Source: CBDCVN01 sp965223045 (GTDB lineage: Bacteria > Deinococcota > Deinococci > Deinococcales > Trueperaceae). From it: DNA of 64,000 bases. Below are positions 26,957-35,500 of the stretch, one piece after another. The notes below the pieces were generated by a model, which did no database searches, had not been told where the DNA came from, and saw only the letters and a program-made list of their open reading frames with translations. Numbering within the stretch: the first letter of the stretch is position 1; each line of letters starts with the position of its first letter. The DNA lies in NCBI GenBank assembly GCA_965223045.1, contig CBDCVN010000013.1:4216001-4280000 (forward strand). The letters run 5' to 3'. The position numbers and the translations under genes are program-made.

Positions 26957-27346
26957 ATGGCTGTTACAATTTCTCATATCAATGACTTAACTCAATTGCT
27001 AGAGAGTGACCGTGCAATTGTTCTTGTATGGGTGGGATGGTCACGAGGACCATATTTCTCAAGAAACTTATTGACAACCCTTGAGGAAACAGTTTCGAAT
27101 TGGTCACCTAATATGGCTGTTAATTTTTACATCTTGGACGTGGAAGCTGAGGAACAACTGTCGAAATGGTACGAAAATAAGTGTCTTGCATATCAAGAAA
27201 AATTTACCTTGCATGGGCATGGCTGGGGACCATTTTGGTGGATGCGTCAAGGCCAAATAGTGGATTGCGTTTCAATTCCTTGGAAAGATTGTGATGTTCA
27301 GCAAAGATCTATTGAGGCATTTGCAAAATGTGACTTTATCCTATAA
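26957..27346 (+). CDS. Thioredoxin-fold-like protein without catalytic cysteines
   Basis: Read from MAVTISHINDLTQLLES (an upstream ATG at 26924 would add 11 residues). The pattern AIVLVWVGWSRGPY, then VNFYILDVEAEE and GHGWGPFWWMRQGQIVDCV, follows the thioredoxin strand-helix order, with WSRGPY where thioredoxins have WCGPC. Neither active-site Cys is present, so redox activity is unlikely. 129 residues, cytoplasmic. Such proteins occur as immunity or scaffold proteins near toxin genes; I cannot say which. Neighbours are gene remnants. Confidence 0.6.
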   Translation: MAVTISHINDLTQLLESDRAIVLVWVGWSRGPYFSRNLLTTLEETVSNWSPNMAVNFYILDVEAEEQLSKWYENKCLAYQEKFTLHGHGWGPFWWMRQGQIVDCVSIPWKDCDVQQRSIEAFAKCDFIL

Positions 27347-27637
27347 TATAGGTGTTTAAGCCTTGTTAAACTATCTGTGCTTGTTGACTCAATCCCAGCC
27401 AGCGGTAAGCATTAAGATCTGCTTGGATGCTAGCCTACCACAGTGAATAAAGAATTTAGGAGAATTTGCTGCATGAATATTGTTGGAGAAATTGATGGGG
27501 GTACCTCGAGCTAACAATCTACCTAACCTTAGCCAGGATGAAAGATAAATATCCTTTTCAGCACTTATTTTTCGGTCTTTAACTAAAAACACTTATAGCA
27601 CTTTTCCTACTAAAAAAGCTATGCCATAATAAATATA

Positions 27638-28156
27638 TGAACACCCCTACTGAGACACAAGAGCTAGCGAAAAAGTAGGGAAAAACTTCGATTATGAACG
27701 TGCAGCAAATGTACTATTTAGTTGCTTACTGAATGGTGTTAAACAAGCAGCAAAAGACTTTGGAATTAGCGAACGAACAGTATCAAACTATAAAGTAAGA
27801 CTTTTTGAAGATCCATACTTAGCTTACCTCTACACTGAAAAGAAGAATAGAGTTGTTCGGAAACAAAATGTTGGACCAAATAGTTGACTCATTAGATAAA
27901 AGATTTGTACCCTTGCTAAGACTTAGCTGTCACATTTTGCATTTCCGGAGCTTTAAATTGAGCAATTGTACATTTTATAATGCACGCTAGCTTATTTCTG
28001 AACAAGTCTAATAGATATGATGAAGAATTATCTATAAGATTAACAAAAGCATGCAACAGTTGCCTAGATTTTATTGAAAGGGCAGCACAGTCAGATGAAT
28101 TGACTCCTGTAATGCTTATTATTCATGCCTTGCTAAGCGAGTACTCCCAAAAATAA
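27638..28156 (+). pseudogene. Small helix-turn-helix protein gene, split by a 161-bp element and frameshifted
   Basis: The first part encodes NGVKQAAKDFGISERTVSNY, a clear helix-turn-helix, up to LAYLYTEKKN. Removing 27849-28012 (element plus one AAT) continues in frame with RYDEELSIRLTKACNSCLDF and VMLIIHALLSEYSQK, stop 28154-28156. The only sensible ATG (27638) is in another frame, so a one-base shift near 27660 also exists. The 3' end overlaps the convergent ABC permease gene by 38 bases. Family not recognised; size and fold suggest a phage or plasmid regulator. Confidence 0.65.
27849..28009. mobile_element. 161-bp MITE-like element with ends like the 989-bp IS
   Basis: Ends AGAGTTGTTCGGAAACAA and TTATTTCTGAACAAGTCT are close to the terminal repeats of the IS at 16166 and 38185. 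AAT is duplicated on both sides (27846-27848 and 28010-28012). The interior does not resemble the IS. It is therefore probably a non-autonomous element moved by that IS's transposase. Confidence 0.85.
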
Positions 28157-29855
28157 GCGGTAAAGCTGTACAAAGTATAGTTAGACAAATAATAGCTGCA
28201 AGAAGTCCCATTCCTTCAGGCTGTGTCCAGTACAAAACATTAGGATTCCTAGAACTTTGCCAAGCAGGATAAGCTAGAATAAGCGTCATAAGCGTGGCAT
28301 AAGCCAGCGAAAGTGCCATATAGAGCAAACCCCCAGCAGTCATAGGAATTTCTGAAGGGCTATTAGCGCTAAAACGGGGAAAAGCCGCACCTAAACCAAC
28401 GCCTAATCCTGTAGTAACAATTGCAGCACTTAAACCTGCTACAGGAGAGGCAAAGGCTAAAGTAGGTGATACATCTATAAGCTTTGCAGCAGCATAACCT
28501 AAGCCACCACCAAGAATAACCATTATAGGTAGAGTATTCCAAAACTTACTCATTACAATACCACTACTTCTTAGGGGACCCGTACGCAATATCCAGAAGC
28601 CTTCTCCTTCTAGAGAAATTATTGGATAAGTCATACGAATACCTACTCCTGCCAATAAAAACCCCATAAACATGAGATTCATTGTGCCAATGGCATCGCG
28701 GAAACGTTGTATGTCGTACTCAAGCTTAATACTACCAACACTTACCAGATAAACGCCTGCAAGTGCAAGTAAAACCAGTAATTGTGACCACTGCGTAGGA
28801 TCTCGCAAGAGTAATCTTATATCCTTAGCAATAATGCCCCCAGCCTTTCCAAAAATATTGAAGAAGCGTTCCCATAAGGGTGCACGGCGAATTGTTGGAT
28901 CTAATTTAGGTTTACCTGTCTCGAGTGAACGAATCCACCCTTCTTTATAGGCAAAATTTGCTGCCCACGCAACAAACCATAATAAGAAAATTGAAAGAAC
29001 TGCTAGGAAATAAACACCCAAGGTCAAGCGCCCCTCTAAAGCTCCCCAAACTGCTTGTGAAGTCCAGCTTGTGGGCAACCAACTTATTTCAAAACTAGCA
29101 AACCGTTTTAAGAAAGCTGCAAGTTGAGTCAAGGTTACATCAGTTAAACGTTCAGGACGAAGTGCCCTCAAAACAAAAATAAGTGCAGCAGCTATAACCA
29201 CACTAAAGGCCGTAGCAACCTCTTTGACTCTTCCTGCTGGGGAAATACGCATTAGTACCAATGCTAAAAAACTACCTAAGGTTACAGGAATTGAATAAAG
29301 AGATAGAACTGCGGCCAGAGCAATAGGGTAATAAGCTAAGCCTGCCCCTAATTCAATACCTAAGGCTGCTAATACAGGTATTGTAAAAAGCGCTGGCATC
29401 ATAGCTGCACTTACATAAGTTTCTAAAACCTTTAGATAAAAAACTTGTGTCGCAGGAATAGGTAAACTTAGTAAAAATGGTAAGTCCTCGGAGCTATAAA
29501 GCGTGTGCACAGCAGTAGTAAGGACACTAAAAGTTACTCCTAGCATAAGCACAATAAACAGAGCTTCTAAACTACGCTGTATTATTGCTTGGGCAATATC
29601 TAAATCGAGATCTAGATTACCTACCTTTATAGGATTTGTTATAAAGTGTACTCCTCTTTTTGTTACACTGAAAACGCCCCAGTAAACAAGTGATAAAAAA
29701 GTTATGCCTATAGAATACTGTAGAGGGCGGCTTTTGATATCATTCCACGCACCTCGCAGGCGCATACTAAAAAGAATGAAAGGATTACGAGTTGGTTTAA
29801 AGTCTGTGCTTTGGGCAAGTGGCTTGACCTCGAGCGCCTTACTATCACTGCTCAT
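28119..29855 (-). CDS. ABC-2-type exporter permease
   Basis: 578 residues with about 12-14 membrane helices in two halves, separated by a cytoplasmic stretch (GWIRSLETGKPKLDPTIRRA). A segment SSEDLPFLLSLPIPATQVFY is typical of large ABC-2 exporter permeases. The start codon overlaps the ATPase gene stop by 4 bases, so the two are translationally coupled and form one exporter. Substrate unknown. The 3' end overlaps a broken gene on the opposite strand. Confidence 0.85.
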   Translation of the reverse strand: MSSDSKALEVKPLAQSTDFKPTRNPFILFSMRLRGAWNDIKSRPLQYSIGITFLSLVYWGVFSVTKRGVHFITNPIKVGNLDLDLDIAQAIIQRSLEALFIVLMLGVTFSVLTTAVHTLYSSEDLPFLLSLPIPATQVFYLKVLETYVSAAMMPALFTIPVLAALGIELGAGLAYYPIALAAVLSLYSIPVTLGSFLALVLMRISPAGRVKEVATAFSVVIAAALIFVLRALRPERLTDVTLTQLAAFLKRFASFEISWLPTSWTSQAVWGALEGRLTLGVYFLAVLSIFLLWFVAWAANFAYKEGWIRSLETGKPKLDPTIRRAPLWERFFNIFGKAGGIIAKDIRLLLRDPTQWSQLLVLLALAGVYLVSVGSIKLEYDIQRFRDAIGTMNLMFMGFLLAGVGIRMTYPIISLEGEGFWILRTGPLRSSGIVMSKFWNTLPIMVILGGGLGYAAAKLIDVSPTLAFASPVAGLSAAIVTTGLGVGLGAAFPRFSANSPSEIPMTAGGLLYMALSLAYATLMTLILAYPAWQSSRNPNVLYWTQPEGMGLLAAIICLTILCTALPLIFGSTRLARHE

Positions 29856-30604
29856 GCAGCCAACTCCTGCGCTTGCTGCTCAGATCTTTGCTCTTCAGTA
29901 AGCTTTAGGAAAATATCTTCAAGATCAGCTCTATTATTACCAATTTGGCCTTGTAATTCTTCTAAGCTACCCTCAGCAGCGATTTGTCCCTTATTGATTA
30001 GAAGAACTCTATCAGCAATAGTTTCTGCTACTTCCATTGAGTGTGTAGTTAGTAAGACAGTGTTGCCTTTAAGGGCATACTCACGCATCAGTTTACGTAC
30101 TTGTTTTGCAGCCCTAGGGTCAAGGCCAACCATTGGCTCATCGATTATTAAAATCTGAGGATCATGCAAAAGTGCAGTTATAAAAGTTAGTTTTTGACGC
30201 ATGCCATGCGAGTAAGTTTCTATAAGTTCGTTAGCAAAATCTTGCAATTGGAAGAACTCGAGCCAACTCTGCGCCTTAGCTTCATGGTCTTTTATCTTAC
30301 GTAAACTACCCAAGAAGCGCAGTAACTCGCGACCAGTTAGCTTTTGATAAAGATAAGGCCTGTCAGGCACATAACCAAGCCTTGCTTTTGCTGAGACACT
30401 CTGTCTAATAACATCAAAACCAGCTAGCGTTACTTTTCCTGAACTGGGGCGGATAAGTCCCGTAATTGCCTTAATTGTCGTAGACTTACCTGCACCATTT
30501 GGTCCTAGAAATGTTAGAACCTGCCCTGAATAGGCAGTAAAAGAAACATCTTTGACTGCTTTTATGCGGCCATAACTTTTTGTAAGATTGCGAACTTCGA
30601 TCAT
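29852..30604 (-). CDS. ABC-2-type exporter ATP-binding protein
   Basis: 250 residues. Walker A GPNGAGKST, signature YSHGMRQKL (variant of LSGGQ typical of the CcmA/DrrA class), Walker B ILIIDEPMVGLD, H-loop TTHSME. A 22-residue C-terminal tail follows LEDIFLKL. It pairs with the permease whose start overlaps this stop. Upstream, 65 bases away on the same strand, ends a sugar/nucleoside-type double ATPase gene, which is unrelated in class. Confidence 0.92.
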   Translation of the reverse strand: MIEVRNLTKSYGRIKAVKDVSFTAYSGQVLTFLGPNGAGKSTTIKAITGLIRPSSGKVTLAGFDVIRQSVSAKARLGYVPDRPYLYQKLTGRELLRFLGSLRKIKDHEAKAQSWLEFFQLQDFANELIETYSHGMRQKLTFITALLHDPQILIIDEPMVGLDPRAAKQVRKLMREYALKGNTVLLTTHSMEVAETIADRVLLINKGQIAAEGSLEELQGQIGNNRADLEDIFLKLTEEQRSEQQAQELAA

Positions 30605-30669
30605 GTCCAGTTTTTATAGCAAGGTAACATAAGGTTGATGTTAGCACCTTTGATAGAAACCGTAGATTA

Positions 30670-32184
30670 TTAATAATTATTTGAACCTGCCATAAGAAGG
30701 CCCAATCTTTCAGTGGTAATCTCGGCTTGCTGGAACTCTCCCATAATTTTACCTTCATAAAGCACAATAATCCTATCAGACAAATTCAGGACTTCATTTA
30801 AGTCAGCAGAAACCAAAAGTACAGCTAGCCCTTTGTCTCGAGCTGCCACTATTTGCTTATGAATAAATTCAATAGCCCCAATGTCAATGCCTCGAGTAGG
30901 CTGACTAGCTATAAGTACTTGTGGTTTCCTTTCAAGCTCCCTAGCCACAATAAGCTTTTGAGCATTACCTCCAGAATAGTTTTGCGCAGCGATTTCTGCT
31001 ACCTGAGGGCGAACATCATAAGCTTGGATTAGAGATTCTGCATGCTCTTGAATAATCTGCTCATTTAAAAATCCAAGGTTGTTGCTGTAAGGTATATGGT
31101 AATGATCACCCAAGATACTATTCATAGCAGCACTATACTCACCTATAAGACCGCGTTCATTTCTATCTTCAGGAATATAGCCAAGGCCTTTTTCGCGTCT
31201 TCTTCTAGTATTTAAATCAGTAACTGATTCTCCTAGAATAAAAATCTCCCCTTCACTGACAGAGCGTAAACCTACAATGCCCTCAACTAATTCAGATTGG
31301 CCATTACCCTCAATACCTGCAACACCCAAAATTTCACCTGCTTGTAAACTAAAAGAAACATTGTTAAGAACAGCTTTCTGTTTTACAGGATCTAAAACCT
31401 TTACCCCTTTGAGTTCTAACTTTTTTCCCTTAGTTTTAGCAGGTTTCTTATCTAAATGTAGAATTACCTCGCGCCCTACCATCATATTGGCGAGAGCTCT
31501 TTTGCTAGTTTCTTTACGATTTACCGTACCTATCATTTTTCCATCCCGCATTACACTTATCTGCCCACAAAGTTCTATAACTTCATCTAATTTGTGGCTA
31601 ATAAAAATAACAGCATTGCCCTTAGCTGCAAAATTGTCAATAAAACTAAATAGCTTATGAGTTTCTTGTGGTGTAAGTACGGCTGTAGGTTCATCCATAA
31701 TAAGAATACGTGCATTGCGGTAAAGTGTTTTTAAAATTTCTACTTGTTGCTGCAAACCTAAGGGAAGGTCTTTAACTTTGCTGTGTGGGTTAATGTCAAA
31801 GCCAAAGTCTGCTATTAACTGAGCACTACGCTTGCTTGCTTTGCGATAGCTTAAACCTAAGCCAGTAGTTGGCTCTGCACCAAGGATAATATTTTCTGTC
31901 ACTGTTAAGGTGTCAACTAGCATAAAATGTTGATATACCATCCCAATGCCTATATCAATAGCTTCACGCGAATTCTTAAAACTAACTAGTTTATCATCAA
32001 TACAAATCTTTCCACTATCAGGTGCTTGGTGCCCATATAAAATTTTCATTAGTGTCGATTTGCCTGCACCATTTTCACCAATGAGTGCGTGTATCTCGCC
32101 CCACTTGACTTTAAAGTTTACACGATCATTGGCTAGCACTAGTGGAAAGCGCTTTGTGATATCTGACATATTAACAGCTGTCAT
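30670..32184 (-). CDS. ABC importer double ATPase, simple-sugar/nucleoside (NupO/RbsA) type
   Basis: Two ATPase domains in one chain of 504 residues, read from MTAVNMSDITKRFPLV (a Met nine residues upstream, at 32211, is possible). The first domain has GENGAGKSTLMKILYG and ILIMDEPTAVLTP. The second has GIEGNGQSELVEGI, a degenerate Walker A, and NYSGGNAQKLIVAREL, as in this family. The sequence GMVYQHFMLVDTLTVTENI is characteristic of the BMP/nucleoside branch. Such systems need two permeases and a BMP lipoprotein; none is in the window, so this is an orphan whose partners lie elsewhere or are lost. Confidence 0.9.
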   Translation of the reverse strand: MTAVNMSDITKRFPLVLANDRVNFKVKWGEIHALIGENGAGKSTLMKILYGHQAPDSGKICIDDKLVSFKNSREAIDIGIGMVYQHFMLVDTLTVTENIILGAEPTTGLGLSYRKASKRSAQLIADFGFDINPHSKVKDLPLGLQQQVEILKTLYRNARILIMDEPTAVLTPQETHKLFSFIDNFAAKGNAVIFISHKLDEVIELCGQISVMRDGKMIGTVNRKETSKRALANMMVGREVILHLDKKPAKTKGKKLELKGVKVLDPVKQKAVLNNVSFSLQAGEILGVAGIEGNGQSELVEGIVGLRSVSEGEIFILGESVTDLNTRRRREKGLGYIPEDRNERGLIGEYSAAMNSILGDHYHIPYSNNLGFLNEQIIQEHAESLIQAYDVRPQVAEIAAQNYSGGNAQKLIVARELERKPQVLIASQPTRGIDIGAIEFIHKQIVAARDKGLAVLLVSADLNEVLNLSDRIIVLYEGKIMGEFQQAEITTERLGLLMAGSNNY

Positions 32185-32211
32185 TTTTGCAGCCTGCTTG
32201 AAGAAATACAT

Positions 32212-32664
32212 TTTCTCTGGTTACTTTTTTCAGATAGAGTGAATCTATCTGCCTTTACAACGTCTGTTAGGTGGTCACCTACTAAAACAAACACAATAAT
32301 AAAATATCAGTTATACTTTTTGCTGAGAGAAGTTCTGTGAGAACCATAACCCTTATCTTCTTTCTTTTTCTTCATCTATTCAACTTTAACATTCAAGGTT
32401 ATATAGATGTCCAGATAAGTTCTTGCCTGATCAACGCAAGAAATGTCATCTTGAGTTCTTTACTGTGCTTCCTTTGTTACGCTCTAAGACGGGCTAAGAC
32501 AGGCTACACAGAGGACCTCATTGCGTTACACCACCAGATGATTCTTCGTCGTTATTCTCCTCATAACGACATACTCACAGAAAGAGCTTTTCTCTAGGGG
32601 AAAAATTTTTTGGGTAACTATAAAATATTTTTTGCTTGTAGATAGAGCCTAAGGAGCCTAAATC
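32212..32664. other. Intergenic region, mostly empty
   Basis: Separates the divergent ATPase and M16-like genes. The open frame at 32337-32597 lacks a credible ribosome site and protein character, so I do not call it. Near the right end, TATAAAAT at about 32618 and AAGGAG at 32650-32655 probably serve the M16-like gene. Confidence 0.5.
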
Positions 32665-34131
32665 ATGCTTGAGAAATTAGTAACTAGTAAACAAGAATTA
32701 AGAAAAAAAAGTAATTGTTTCTCTTTTTGTTCAATTGTAATATGTCTTGGCTTATGGTGCTTTGCCTTTGCTGAAGGCCCTGTTGATTGGCCTGATCCAT
32801 TTGAAATGGAATTTGAGACTATTACGCCAAAGGCACTTACACCCGAACGTATTGAGCTAGATAATGGCTTAGTAGTTTATTTACTAGAAGATCACTCGTT
32901 ACCAATAGTTGACGGGACAATTTATGTGCGAGCACCAAGTATCTACGACCCTGAAGATAAAATTGGTTTGGCAGACTTAACAGCTAACCTCCTGCGAGAA
33001 GGTGGTGCAGGTAGCAAGAGTACTGAAGAAATTGACGAGGCTTTAGAATTTTTAGCTGCCTCGGTAGAATCTTCTGCTAACCCTAGTTACACTTCAGTAA
33101 GTTTCTCAAGCTTATCTGAAAATGTAGAAGAAGTTTTACCTATCTTTGTTGATGTGATAGTTCACCCTGATTTTGATGAGCAGAGACTTGAACTCGAGCG
33201 GGGCAAAGCTCTAGAAAATATCCGTCGTCAAAACGATAATCCTGTAGATATTGCTGTGCGGGAGTTCTTTTATTATGTTGTAGGAGGGCATCCAAGTGGT
33301 TGGTACGCTACTGAAGAAACAATAAACAACATAACAAGAGATGACTTAGTAGAATTTCATAAGAGCTATATTGTGCCCAATGAAGCCTATCTTGCTATTA
33401 GTGGTGACTTTGATAGTCAAGAAATGCTAGAACTCCTCAAAAAAGCTTTTGCTGATTGTTGGGAACCTCATGAAGTAGAGCCTCCTAAAATCCCAGAGTT
33501 TAATGCTAACCCTGAGCCTAAAATTTATTTTGCACCTAAAGAAGTTGCTCAAAGCACAATTATAATTGGACATCCTACCAGCATAGCTTATAGCCCTGAA
33601 TATAATGATTTAACTGTAGCTAATGGCGTTTTAGGTGGTGAGGGATTTAGTAGCCGTCTTTCTACAGAGGTCCGTACTCAACGTGGCCTTGCTTATTCTG
33701 TAGGTAGTGCTTTGAGTCAAGGTTTTGACTATCCGGGCATATTTTATGCTTACTCAATTTCCCGTGGTGATGTTACTGGTGAAGTTCTTGAGGCTCTCTT
33801 GAACGAAATAGAACTTTTACAACTAGAAGGTATAACTGAAAAAGAATTAGATCAGCAAAAAAACACCATCTTAAATAGGGCGGTGTTTCGTTTTACCTCA
33901 GCAAGTGCAATTGTAACTCGAGCAGCACGGACAGATTTGTTAGGGCTCGAGCCTGGTTATTACGATAAATATATAGAGCGTGTGCAAGAGCTTAGTATTG
34001 AAGATATTCAAAATATTGCCCAAAATGAACTTAACCCTGATGAAGCAGTAATATTCGTTGTAGGTAATCCTGATATTTTTGATAAACCTTTAGAGGAATT
34101 TGGCGAAATTGTTACTATAGAGCTTGACTAG
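32665..34131 (+). CDS. M16-family peptidase-like protein lacking the zinc motif
   Basis: 488 residues with a signal peptide (about 18-36, ending CFAFAEG). The fold is the two-lobed M16B type: ERIELDNGLVVYLLED, LLREGGAGSKSTEEIDEAL and, in the second lobe, GEGFSSRLSTEVRTQRGLAY. Where active M16 enzymes have HxxEH, this protein reads GLADLTANLLREGG, with no His. It is therefore the inactive-partner type. Family knowledge: such proteins usually pair with an active M16 subunit encoded next door; none is present. AAGGAG at 32650 supports the start. Confidence 0.88.
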   Translation: MLEKLVTSKQELRKKSNCFSFCSIVICLGLWCFAFAEGPVDWPDPFEMEFETITPKALTPERIELDNGLVVYLLEDHSLPIVDGTIYVRAPSIYDPEDKIGLADLTANLLREGGAGSKSTEEIDEALEFLAASVESSANPSYTSVSFSSLSENVEEVLPIFVDVIVHPDFDEQRLELERGKALENIRRQNDNPVDIAVREFFYYVVGGHPSGWYATEETINNITRDDLVEFHKSYIVPNEAYLAISGDFDSQEMLELLKKAFADCWEPHEVEPPKIPEFNANPEPKIYFAPKEVAQSTIIIGHPTSIAYSPEYNDLTVANGVLGGEGFSSRLSTEVRTQRGLAYSVGSALSQGFDYPGIFYAYSISRGDVTGEVLEALLNEIELLQLEGITEKELDQQKNTILNRAVFRFTSASAIVTRAARTDLLGLEPGYYDKYIERVQELSIEDIQNIAQNELNPDEAVIFVVGNPDIFDKPLEEFGEIVTIELD

Positions 34132-34697
34132 AAGTTTTTATCAACCAAATCTATAACTGTGCCATCACCTTGTATGAAGCGTACTACCCCTACGGCAGGC
34201 ACAAAGTATAGATGTAAAGTAGTTCTTCCACCTGTATTGGTAATAGTGCTTTGGCGAATGACTAAAGCATTAAAACGCCCTACAGGTGTTTCTATTCCTT
34301 GAACACCGGTCACTTCTGATTGTAGGTTGATCTCTAGGCCCATTAATTCTGTATTACTTTGCCACACTTGCCCTACACTAAACTGATTGCCCTCATAAAT
34401 AACTAAAGGTGGACTATAGCGCAATAAATCACCGCCCAAGGTACTTGTACCTATGCTATAAACACCTGTGTCAAGATAAACGAGATAATCTTCAGAAACA
34501 AGCTGATCTTCGACAGTATGAGATAGAATCATCACATTTAATCCCTCTACCTCATGAGGACCAGAAAGTGTTTGTGTTTCCCCATTGCTATAGGTCCAGC
34601 TTAGTCCATCTCTATGTGGAAAAAAATCTTCTCTGACCCATGCAAAGTTAATTATTAGTGCTATGAATATTGTAGTAATTTTAAAAAGTTGTTTCAT
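34128..34697 (-). CDS. Secreted hypothetical protein
   Basis: 189 residues with an N-terminal hydrophobic segment (IFIALIINFAW) that looks like a signal peptide. The rest is beta-rich (DGLSWTYSNGETQTLSG, QSEVTGVQGIETPVGRFNAL, TTLHLYFVPAVGVVRFIQGD). The phrase VGRFNALVI...YFVPAVGVVRF resembles families of secreted proteins tied to assembly of surface structures; I do not know the function. It is the last gene of the purE-purF-proC strand, 5 bases after proC. Its TAG stop shares the palindrome CTAG with the stop of the convergent M16-like gene. Confidence 0.7.
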   Translation of the reverse strand: MKQLFKITTIFIALIINFAWVREDFFPHRDGLSWTYSNGETQTLSGPHEVEGLNVMILSHTVEDQLVSEDYLVYLDTGVYSIGTSTLGGDLLRYSPPLVIYEGNQFSVGQVWQSNTELMGLEINLQSEVTGVQGIETPVGRFNALVIRQSTITNTGGRTTLHLYFVPAVGVVRFIQGDGTVIDLVDKNF

Positions 34698-34702
34698 TAT
34701 AT

Positions 34703-35482
34703 TTAAGCTTGGCTTAACTCATTGGCACGCTTAGTGGCTTCTTTTATAGCTTCAATAGTAGCATAACGTAAGCCATAATGCTCTAAAGCTACTACTCCAG
34801 CTATAGTTGTACCTCCAGGGCTCGAGACCTCATCTTTTAAATCAGCAGGACTTTTCTCTTCTAAAAGCTTGGCACTAGCCTGTAAGATTTGCCTTGCTAA
34901 ACTCTTGGCCAAATCTCGTGATAGGCCAACACTTACCCCACCATCAGCTAAGGCCTCTGCAAAAATAGCTGCAAAGGCAGGTCCTGAACCTGCTAGACCA
35001 GTAAAGGCATTGATCATGTGTTCAGGTAAAGGGTAAACCTCGCCAACGGCTTGCAAAAGCTCTTTAGTAAACTGAATATCTTCTTTTGTAGCTTCAGGTA
35101 AATAACTAAGGGCTGTAGCACTTTCTTTGACACTAGCACCTAAGTTAGGCATTACTCGAATTACTCTGCGGCTAGCAACACCAGCAGCTATATCCTCAAT
35201 AGTTACTCCAGCCATAATAGAAATATAGGTTTCATGCTTTCTTGCAATAAGAGAAGTGACTTCTGTAAATGATTGTGGCTTAACTGCTATAAGCACCCTT
35301 TGAGCTTGACTTATATTTTTTTCAGTTAACACCTGCACACCAAACTTCTCTTTTAACTCATTTACACGTATCTGGCTTACATCATAAATACCAATTTCAT
35401 TAGGTTGAAGCACACCTGCTTGCAAAACTCCAGCCATAATAGCCCCTCCCATTTTTCCTGCCCCTAAAATAGCTAGTTTCAT
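34703..35482 (-). CDS. proC: Pyrroline-5-carboxylate reductase
   Basis: 259 residues. The N-terminal Rossmann motif is GAGKMGGAIMAG. RVIRVMPNLGASVKESATAL and the C-terminal LAGSGPAFAAIFAEALADGGVSVGLSR and EVSSPGGTTIAGVVALE are diagnostic. It catalyses the last step of proline synthesis using NAD(P)H. It follows purF by 18 bases on the same strand, so proline and purine genes share a transcript here. Confidence 0.95.
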   Translation of the reverse strand: MKLAILGAGKMGGAIMAGVLQAGVLQPNEIGIYDVSQIRVNELKEKFGVQVLTEKNISQAQRVLIAVKPQSFTEVTSLIARKHETYISIMAGVTIEDIAAGVASRRVIRVMPNLGASVKESATALSYLPEATKEDIQFTKELLQAVGEVYPLPEHMINAFTGLAGSGPAFAAIFAEALADGGVSVGLSRDLAKSLARQILQASAKLLEEKSPADLKDEVSSPGGTTIAGVVALEHYGLRYATIEAIKEATKRANELSQA

Positions 35483-35500
35483 AAAACACCTCTTTTAAAC

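Noticed and set aside
27389..27592. Open frame of 67 codons on the minus strand
   Set aside because: No family, no ribosome site and composition unlike neighbours; probably chance in a decayed region.
32337..32597. Open frame of 86 codons on the plus strand
   Set aside because: Poor start context and odd composition; lies in a promoter region between divergent genes.
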